Of a stretch of DNA of 64,000 nucleotides, positions 55,040-64,000 are shown piece by piece. The number at the start of each line of letters is the position of its first letter. Position 1 is the first letter of the stretch. Origin of the DNA: JBCBDX01 sp039822005. Its GTDB lineage: Bacteria > Pseudomonadota > Alphaproteobacteria > Rhizobiales > Rhizobiaceae. A program made the position numbers and the translations under genes. The notes under the pieces were generated by a model. It did not search any database and had not been told where the DNA came from. It worked only from the letters and a program-made list of their open reading frames with translations. The stretch is taken from assembly GCA_039822005.1 (NCBI GenBank), contig JBCBMZ010000004.1:347259-411258 (forward strand), read 5' to 3'.

Positions 55040-55765
55040 TCAAGAACCTTTGGTTATGATCGCATCAAAATCGTCTGACGGCGCAATCACCGCAAGCGCT
55101 GTCCGGCCAAACTTGCTCTGCGTTGCCAGGAGCAACGACTTTCGCGCTGCGGCCATGGCCGCTCTCTTGATAGCGATTTTGTCAAGGTCGAAATCCATCA
55201 CGCGATTATTGTCATCGATCGTTGAACAGCCAACCAAGGCATAGTCGATACTGACATCACGGATGACATTGACCGCATCGGTTCCCACAATAGATCCGTC
55301 ACGACCCGCGACCCGACCGGGCACGATAAATACCTGGTTTTCCTTGGGGTCAAATTTCATGGCGGCAGGCATGGAATTGGTAAAGACTGTGAAACCTGAA
55401 CGCTTGGCAAGGATCGTAGCGCAAGCTTCCAGCGTAGTGCCAACGTCCAAAAACAGCGTCGAGCCATCCTCGATAATCGCCGCTGCCCGTTGGGCAATTT
55501 CCAGCTTTTCAGACTGGGCCATGCTGCGTTTGGACTCATAGTCCAGCCTCGTCGCCTCTTTGCTCTCCACCGGACCCGCGCCACCATGGAAGCGTTGGAG
55601 TTGGCCGGCATTGGAAAGCGCGATGATATCGCGCCGCACAGTCTGCATGGACACGTCATACCGTTCGGCAAGGGCTTCCAGTGTCGCAAAGCCGCTTTTC
55701 TGGATAAGAGTGAGGATTTCAGCCTGCCGGGGCGTCAACTTTGATTTTTCGTACTGAACTGTCAT
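55040..55765 (-). CDS. DeoR-family transcriptional regulator
   Basis: 241 residues. N-terminal helix-turn-helix LTPRQAEILTLIQKSGFATL, DVSMQTVRRDIIALSNAGQL, then the sugar-phosphate sensor (IEDGSTLFLDVGTTLEACA, FTNSMPAAMKF, DYALVGCSTIDD). Probably represses the divergent LOG/ABC operon and answers to a phosphorylated sugar. ATG at 55765; ribosome site weak. Confidence 0.92.
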   Translation of the reverse strand: MTVQYEKSKLTPRQAEILTLIQKSGFATLEALAERYDVSMQTVRRDIIALSNAGQLQRFHGGAGPVESKEATRLDYESKRSMAQSEKLEIAQRAAAIIEDGSTLFLDVGTTLEACATILAKRSGFTVFTNSMPAAMKFDPKENQVFIVPGRVAGRDGSIVGTDAVNVIRDVSIDYALVGCSTIDDNNRVMDFDLDKIAIKRAAMAAARKSLLLATQSKFGRTALAVIAPSDDFDAIITKGS

Positions 55766-55816
55766 ACGAGTGTAATATCTCTTCCATATGTCATATTTCT
55801 AACAAGGCGTGAAAAA

Positions 55817-56491
55817 ATGACAAATATCCCAAAAATTGCGAAAACCTTGTCTGGTAGCATCTTGCTTGATGGCGATGAACTCAATGTGCGTGAATGGGGT
55901 TTAAACCCTTCTGACCTCAGCGGAGACTTGATCTCTCCCAAAGAGGCTTTCAAGCACCTGCACAGCTTGCATCCACTCCGTCACTTGGTGGTTGGCATTA
56001 TAGGCCCACGTGAAGCGAGTGAAAGCCAGATGGCGGCGGCCGAACGTATTGGCTACCACCTTGGTAGTCTGGGTATCACATTAATATGCGGCGGCAAATC
56101 CGGGGTCATGACCGCTGTTTCCAAGGGGTGCAACGAGGCCAACGGGATTATGATCGGCATTTTGCCGGGTAATTCGCCTGATGATGCCAATGAATTTGTA
56201 GGTATTCCGCTGCCTACGGGCCTGGGTGAAGCGCGCAACATGGTCATTGCCAAATCGGCACGTGTCCTAATCGCAGTTGGCGGCTCGTACGGCACGCTTA
56301 GCGAAGTAGCCTACGGCCTTCATTTCTCCAAACCCGTCATCGGGTTGGAAAGCGCCCCGAATGTGCAGGGCGTGATCCATGTCGAGGACCCCGAACAAGC
56401 CGTCCATGCCGCACTGGAAGCGTTGTTTTTCAGCGCCTCCTACCCACATTCAAATGGAGGATGTAAGTTTCCTTACATGCCAAAACGATGA
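55817..56491 (+). CDS. LOG-like (TIGR00725 family) protein
   Basis: 224 residues. GGKSGVMTAVSKGCNEANGI, GLGEARNMVIAKSARVLIAV, GGSYGTLSEVAYGLHFSKPV. This is the LOG/TIGR00725 fold, related to cytosolic nucleoside 5'-monophosphate phosphoribohydrolases, but the first 70 residues differ. It starts the ABC operon and overlaps the ATPase start by four bases, an odd partner for transport. Substrate not known. Confidence 0.85.
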   Translation: MTNIPKIAKTLSGSILLDGDELNVREWGLNPSDLSGDLISPKEAFKHLHSLHPLRHLVVGIIGPREASESQMAAAERIGYHLGSLGITLICGGKSGVMTAVSKGCNEANGIMIGILPGNSPDDANEFVGIPLPTGLGEARNMVIAKSARVLIAVGGSYGTLSEVAYGLHFSKPVIGLESAPNVQGVIHVEDPEQAVHAALEALFFSASYPHSNGGCKFPYMPKR

Positions 56492-57567
56492 CGGGTCCGC
56501 TTTCACTTCAAAATGTGACAAAGAGGTTCGGCAGCTTAAATGCCGTCGACAACGTGTCACTGGACATTCACGAGGGCGAATTCCTAGCGCTTTTGGGCGC
56601 GTCAGGATGCGGCAAGTCAACGACACTGCGTTTATTTGCAGGCCTTGAAGTGCCGACAGAGGGAAAGGTGAGCCTGCGCGGGGATGATGTCACACGAGAA
56701 AGTGCATCAGAGCGCAACATTGCGCTCATGTTTCAATCTTACGCGCTCTACCCGCATCTCACCGTGGCGCAGAACATCGCCATGCCACTTCGGCTTCGTC
56801 GTCTAAACGCCATTCAACGCATACCCGGCGCGAGCCTGCTGAGCACCAAAGTGCACTCGGAAAATGCGCGGATTAAAGAGGCAGTGGGGCAAATGTCAGA
56901 CCTGCTACGTCTGGGAGACTTGCTGAACAGGAAGCCGAGCCAACTGTCGGGCGGACAGCAACAGCGCGTTGCGCTTGCGCGCGCGCTTGTACGCGATCCG
57001 TCCGCGTTCCTGCTTGATGAGCCTCTGTCCAATCTTGATACGCAGCTGCGGGCGGATACCCGCGAAGAAATCAAAGCGATACACAAGCGTACCGGATACC
57101 CTTTCCTGCTGGTGACCCACGATCAGTCTGATGCTTTGTCCATGGCAGACAGGGTTGCCGTGATGATGGATGGCCGGATCGTCCAAATCGGGACACCGTC
57201 CGATATCTTCAACGCCCCGGCAACGCAGCAAGTGGCCACTTTCATCGGCCACCATCGGATGAACATTTTGCCACCCGGCGTGGGCGAAAGTCTGCATCCA
57301 AGCGGGGCCAACCTCGCAATCGGCATACGACCGGAAGAGTTTACGCTAACCAAGCGGGGCGGTCTTCAAGCCACCGTAGAGTCGTTTACCTTCCACGGCG
57401 AAGAAACCATTCTGAAGCTGCGCGGCCCCGAAGACTTGTTGCTAAGGTCGGCCCTTCGCGGGCACAAAAAGGTGCCAAACGTTGGAGACGGAGTACGCCT
57501 GACGGCGGCATTGGGATCACTTCATGCCTTTTCAGCCGATGGCGCGCGTCAGGAGTTGACGCAATGA
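56488..57567 (+). CDS. ABC transporter ATPase (MalK/UgpC-like)
   Basis: 359 residues. Walker A GASGCGKSTTLRLFAGLEVP, Q-loop MFQSYALYPHLTV, signature LSGGQQQRVALARALVRDPS, Walker B FLLDEPLSNLDTQLRA, H-loop VTHDQSDALSMADR, then a regulatory OB-like C-terminus. A 20-residue insertion (about 110-135) follows the Q-loop. It drives sugar import with the two permeases downstream. Confidence 0.93.
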   Translation: MTGPLSLQNVTKRFGSLNAVDNVSLDIHEGEFLALLGASGCGKSTTLRLFAGLEVPTEGKVSLRGDDVTRESASERNIALMFQSYALYPHLTVAQNIAMPLRLRRLNAIQRIPGASLLSTKVHSENARIKEAVGQMSDLLRLGDLLNRKPSQLSGGQQQRVALARALVRDPSAFLLDEPLSNLDTQLRADTREEIKAIHKRTGYPFLLVTHDQSDALSMADRVAVMMDGRIVQIGTPSDIFNAPATQQVATFIGHHRMNILPPGVGESLHPSGANLAIGIRPEEFTLTKRGGLQATVESFTFHGEETILKLRGPEDLLLRSALRGHKKVPNVGDGVRLTAALGSLHAFSADGARQELTQ

Positions 57568-58448
57568 TCCGGCGTTGGATGACAGATCTGATCCTGGTTG
57601 GACCGGCAGCGCTGGCTGTGGTTCTCTTTATTTTCCTGCCAGTGGGCGTCGTATTTGTCTTGGCGTTTACCGACTACCAATTCGGCGCGCGGAGCGCGAA
57701 CTGGATTGGCCTTGAAAACTTCGGTGATCTGTTTGGATCCCGCCTCGGTCGCAACGCGATCTTCAACACCCTTATCTACGCTGCCATCGTTATTCCCGCA
57801 TCCGTTGGACTTGGACTACTGGTAGCGGTCGGGCTGCATGACCTGTCAAAGCGGATGCCGCGATTTTCAGACGCAATAAAAGCCATATTCTTTTTGCCGG
57901 TGGCCGCAACATTGGTGGCAATGGCCGTCAGTTGGCAAATGCTGATGCATCCTTCTCTGGGCCTCTTGAACCATTGGGCGGTCGCCCTCGGGCTGCCGCC
58001 GCAGCAATGGTTGAGTGACCGTGACCTTGTCATCTTCTCGTTGGCTGTAATTGGCATCTGGCAGTCGGTCGGATATAATATGGTTCTGTTTTTGGCAGGC
58101 CTGACCTCAATTCCTGATACGCTTTATGATGCGTCCGAAGTTGACGGGGCCAAGGGCGGCTGGTCACGCTTTTGGCTGGTAACCTGGCCGATGTTGGGGC
58201 CCACCACCCTGTTTGTGGTTATCGTGACCGCGGCCAATGCTTTTCGTGTCTTTGAAACGGTGGCGACGATGACTGGCGGTGGACCGGCTTTCGCGTCGGA
58301 CACTATCGTATACTCGCTTTATCGCGAAGGTTTTGTGTACTTCAAGGCAGGCTATGCCAGTGCGATCACGGTCGTGTTTTTCATCGCACTGCTGCTGCTA
58401 ACGGCCATCCAAATTCTGGTGATTGAGCGGCGGGTGCATTACCGATGA
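57564..58448 (+). CDS. ABC sugar transporter permease 1 (UgpA/MalF-like)
   Basis: 294 residues, six hydrophobic segments. VFKF-like LAFTDYQFGARSANWIGLEN near the start and the EAA motif DASEVDGAKGGWSRFWLVTW (coupling to the ATPase). Overlaps both neighbours by four bases. Confidence 0.92.
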   Translation: MIRRWMTDLILVGPAALAVVLFIFLPVGVVFVLAFTDYQFGARSANWIGLENFGDLFGSRLGRNAIFNTLIYAAIVIPASVGLGLLVAVGLHDLSKRMPRFSDAIKAIFFLPVAATLVAMAVSWQMLMHPSLGLLNHWAVALGLPPQQWLSDRDLVIFSLAVIGIWQSVGYNMVLFLAGLTSIPDTLYDASEVDGAKGGWSRFWLVTWPMLGPTTLFVVIVTAANAFRVFETVATMTGGGPAFASDTIVYSLYREGFVYFKAGYASAITVVFFIALLLLTAIQILVIERRVHYR

Positions 58449-59263
58449 AACCCTCAGCAATCATAACTCTGGGCCTGCTGGCGCTCGGTGCCGCCATGAT
58501 CCTTCTACCATTTATCTGGATGGTATCGATTTCGGTTAAACCGCACGCCGAGGTCTTCACAACCGAAGTCAGCCTGCTTCCCAAAAGCCCTACTTGGCAG
58601 AATTACTGGCACGCTATCACTCAAACCGACATACCGCTTTACCTGCTCAATGGCGTTATCGTGACAAGCGGCATTCTGGTTCTGCAACTGCTGATAACCG
58701 TTCCAGCCGCCTATGCGTTGGCACACCGCGATTTTATCGGTCAGAATTTGATGTTTGGCGGCATCGTGGCGGCGCTGCTCGTGCCTTTTCACGTCACAGC
58801 CATTCCCATCTTCATTGGTTTGGCGGAGTTCAAGCTATTGAACACCTATACGGCACTCATCCTACCCTTCATTGCGACCGCTTTTGGCCTCTTCTTGTTG
58901 AGACAGGCATTTGCCCGTATCCCGAAGGAACTGGTTGATGCAGCGCGCATCGACGGCATGTCGGAGATGGGGATTGCATGGCGTGTCGCATTTCCGCTTG
59001 GCATGCCAACCGTCATTGCCTTCTCAATTTTCTCAGTCACCGCGCATTGGAACGATTTGTTTTGGCCTCTCATCGCCACAACAGACCCGAATCTTGCGAC
59101 CCCACCGCGCGGCATACTTTTCTTCCGAGACGAAGAAAGCGGCGATGACATCGGCCCTCTCATGGCCGGTGCCACGCTGGTAACGGCCCCTTTGGTGATC
59201 GGTTTCTTGTTGGCGCAGAAGCGCTTTACGCAAGGGCTGGCCAGCGCGGGGCTGAAAGGATGA
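58445..59263 (+). CDS. ABC sugar transporter permease 2 (UgpE/MalG-like)
   Basis: 272 residues, six hydrophobic segments. EAA motif ELVDAARIDGMSEMGIAWRV and FIGLAEFKLLNTYTALILPF are typical of the second permease of CUT1 importers. Overlaps permease 1 by four bases. Confidence 0.92.
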   Translation: MKPSAIITLGLLALGAAMILLPFIWMVSISVKPHAEVFTTEVSLLPKSPTWQNYWHAITQTDIPLYLLNGVIVTSGILVLQLLITVPAAYALAHRDFIGQNLMFGGIVAALLVPFHVTAIPIFIGLAEFKLLNTYTALILPFIATAFGLFLLRQAFARIPKELVDAARIDGMSEMGIAWRVAFPLGMPTVIAFSIFSVTAHWNDLFWPLIATTDPNLATPPRGILFFRDEESGDDIGPLMAGATLVTAPLVIGFLLAQKRFTQGLASAGLKG

Positions 59264-59324
59264 GGGCAATCAGAACCCAAAATCAAATCCTCCCACGAAA
59301 CTCACTTTAAAAATGGAGCAAAAA

Positions 59325-60566
59325 GTGAAGAAACTGATCTTAACCGCAACACTCGCGCTGTCTGCGTCCGTCGCAGCAGCAGAAACCGAAATCCGCGTAC
59401 ACTATGCTATCCCGACCATCTGGACAGAGACCCAGGAAAAGTTGGCTGAAGCTTTCATGGACGCCAACCCGGACATCAAAATCGTTCTTGATGGCCCAGC
59501 TGAAAGCTATGCTGACGGCGTTCAGCGTCTGCTGCGTGAAAGCGTCGCCGGCACCGCACCTGACGTAGCCTACGTTGGCCTCAACCGCTGGCGTATCCTC
59601 GAGGACCGCGATCTGACTGTAGCGCTCGACGAATTCCTGCCGGAAGACAAAGATGCAGCCGGTTACACACCTGCCCTTTTGTCTCTGGGTCAGTATCAGG
59701 ACGAGCAGCACGCCCTGGGAACATCTGCCTCCACCATGGTTCTCTACGTGAACCCCGAGCTTGTTGAACAAGCGGGCGGTTCAATGGACAACTTCCCAAC
59801 AGACTTTGACGGCATCATTGAACTGGCCACCAAAATCGACGCATTGGGCGACAACATCGAAGGTGTTTGGATCGGCCGTCACGATTGGCGCTTTCAATCA
59901 TTGCTCGGTTCACACGGCGGTCGTCCGCTGACCGAAGACGAAAGCGACATTTCGTTTGACAGCGAAGCCGGTTTGGCTGCGGCGGCTCTGTACAGCCGTT
60001 TCCGCAACGAAGGCGGCATGTCTTCCATGACACAAAACGACGCACGTCAAGCCTTCCCAGCTGGCACGCTGGGCATGTTCTTTGAATCCTCTTCTCTCCT
60101 GAAACGCTTTGAAGAAGGTTCTGCCGACAATTTTGAAATGGCTGTTAAAGGCACCCCGGTTGTTGCAGAAGAAAACGTATATTTCCCTACAGGTGGTTCA
60201 GCGATCACACTTCTGACTGACGACGCTGAGAAGCAAGCTGCCGCTTGGGAATACATCTCATTCATCACAGGTCCAGAAGGTCAGAAGATCATCGTTGAAA
60301 ACACAGGCTACGCGCCTGCAAACAAAATCGTTCTGGATGATGAAAGCTACCTGGGCGCATACTACGAAGCCAACCCGAATGCGAAGGTTGGCCACTCACA
60401 AGTAGCAGCTCATGCCGGCCCTTGGTACGCCTACCCTGGAGCAGAGGGCGTTGCGGTCACCGATCTGATCGGTGCTGCGCTGGTTGAACTTTCCGAAGGT
60501 GCCGATGTTGAAGAAACCATCACGGTCCTTGCTGAAACAGTTCGCAGCAAACTGTCCATGAACTAA
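59325..60566 (+). CDS. ABC sugar transporter substrate-binding protein
   Basis: 413 residues. Signal peptide MKKLILTATLALSASVAAA, then CUT1-type binding-protein features: QEKLAEAFMDANPDIKIVLD, GTAPDVAYVGLNRWRILE, GRHDWRFQSLLGSHGG and AWEYISFITGPEGQKII. GTG at 59325 with GGAG six bases before is the better start; ATG at 59313 is also in frame but has no site. It captures a sugar or cyclitol in the periplasm. Followed by a strong terminator. Confidence 0.92.
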   Translation: MKKLILTATLALSASVAAAETEIRVHYAIPTIWTETQEKLAEAFMDANPDIKIVLDGPAESYADGVQRLLRESVAGTAPDVAYVGLNRWRILEDRDLTVALDEFLPEDKDAAGYTPALLSLGQYQDEQHALGTSASTMVLYVNPELVEQAGGSMDNFPTDFDGIIELATKIDALGDNIEGVWIGRHDWRFQSLLGSHGGRPLTEDESDISFDSEAGLAAAALYSRFRNEGGMSSMTQNDARQAFPAGTLGMFFESSSLLKRFEEGSADNFEMAVKGTPVVAEENVYFPTGGSAITLLTDDAEKQAAAWEYISFITGPEGQKIIVENTGYAPANKIVLDDESYLGAYYEANPNAKVGHSQVAAHAGPWYAYPGAEGVAVTDLIGAALVELSEGADVEETITVLAETVRSKLSMN

Positions 60567-60642
60567 GTCTCAACGCTTGGGACCGCTGCGACCTCTCCCT
60601 CCCAAGCCGCGGCGACCTCATGAAGGCGTTACGAGACTTTTG

Positions 60643-60678
60643 AGGCCCCGACACGTTCTGTGTCGGGGCCTTTTTTTA
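60643..60678 (+). terminator. Rho-independent terminator after the ABC operon
   Basis: Stem GGCCCCGACAC / GTGTCGGGGCC with a five-base loop GTTCT, then seven T. Very strong. Confidence 0.95.
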
Positions 60679-61157
<479 letters not shown>

Positions 61158-61310
61158 CCATTCGCTTAAAAAGCCAATTGGACGGCTCGAACAGACTTAT
61201 TTGCAGAGCAAATGTCGAAAGAGGCCGCGACAAACACGAAACTCCTCAAAAGTATCATCAATCAAGGAGTAAGACATAGAAAATAACGAGAACTGATCTT
61301 GCATTTGGCA

Positions 61311-61430
61311 GACCTGGCAGCGACCTACTCTCCCGTGCCTTAAGACAAAGTACCATCGGCGCTGCAGTGTTTCACGGCCGTGTTCGGAATGGGTACGGGT
61401 GCAGCCACTGCGCCATAACCACCAGGTCGG
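61311..61430 (-). rRNA. rrf: 5S ribosomal RNA
   Basis: On the minus strand from CCGACCTGGTGGTTATGGCG through CCCGTACCCATTCCGAACAC, a conserved 5S block, to the closing CTGCCAGGTC. 120 bases, ends self-complementary. Boundaries are approximate by a few bases. Confidence 0.92.
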
Positions 61431-61492
61431 CGAAATGCAAAATAAGTGAGAAGCTGGTGCCAATATTCACATCCGTGAACACGAGCAATGAG

Positions 61493-64000
<2,508 letters not shown>

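Overview
The window looks like chromosome of an alphaproteobacterium, most likely a marine-type member of the Hyphomicrobiales (Rhizobiales). Pointers are the split proton-translocating transhydrogenase (pntAA-pntAB-pntB) beside a small aa3-type cytochrome oxidase subunit IV, the ribosomal operon ending 23S-5S-tRNA-fMet, a DUF1007/NicO metal-uptake pair, and three kinds of TRAP transporter material (DctPQM, TAXI, and a decayed TAXI-like remnant). By eye the GC content is in the mid-fifties. No phage, insertion sequence, CRISPR array or plasmid gene is visible, so this is mostly core and catabolic chromosome.

Layout. 0-6.6 kb: end of a TPR gene, then leftward genes for an ArnA-type NDP-sugar epimerase, a GT61-type glycosyltransferase, the transhydrogenase, oxidase subunit IV and a FeeM-like N-acyltransferase whose promoter region holds a PhoB-box-like repeat. 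6.7-13.4 kb: a membrane GGDEF/EAL protein, a TRAP permease pair without a binding protein, a DUF533 protein and an unknown membrane protein. 13.4-14 kb: a collapsed TRAP operon and CtrA-like sites. 14-24.4 kb: aminotransferase, GNAT, SDR, NicO/DUF1007 metal uptake, LysR regulator, a renalase-like flavoprotein divergent from an unusual photolyase-like protein, cupin, 8-oxoguanine deaminase and MarR. 24.4-36 kb: LacI with a hydroxyacid dehydrogenase, class C26 amidohydrolase, the missing TRAP binding protein, KDPG aldolase, a cell-wall muramidase, TrhO, kynureninase, an orphan ureD, galE and galU.

36-44.3 kb is the most unusual part: a very long glutamate synthase-like protein, a CysJ-like diflavin reductase and a DUF1684 protein in one apparent operon, with no gltD. 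A strong hairpin lies upstream. 44.3-51.2 kb: glycosyltransferase, class III aminotransferase and a complete TAXI-TRAP operon with a UspA protein. 51.2-60.7 kb: mmsA, LysR, iolB, a truncated EamA permease, DeoR, a LOG-like protein and a four-gene sugar ABC transporter; this block points to inositol or sugar use. 61-64 kb: tRNA-fMet, 5S and the 3' part of 23S rRNA on the minus strand, with 23S cut by the window edge.

Cooperation: transhydrogenase supplies NADPH; TRAP and ABC systems feed organic acids and sugars into eda, mmsA, iolB and dehydrogenase steps; galE/galU and the glycosyltransferases make envelope polysaccharide. The best candidates for undescribed biology are the GltB-like/diflavin reductase pair, the photolyase-like protein with an apparently swapped domain order, the Pho-box-linked N-acyltransferase, and the split TRAP transporter whose two halves share an upstream motif.
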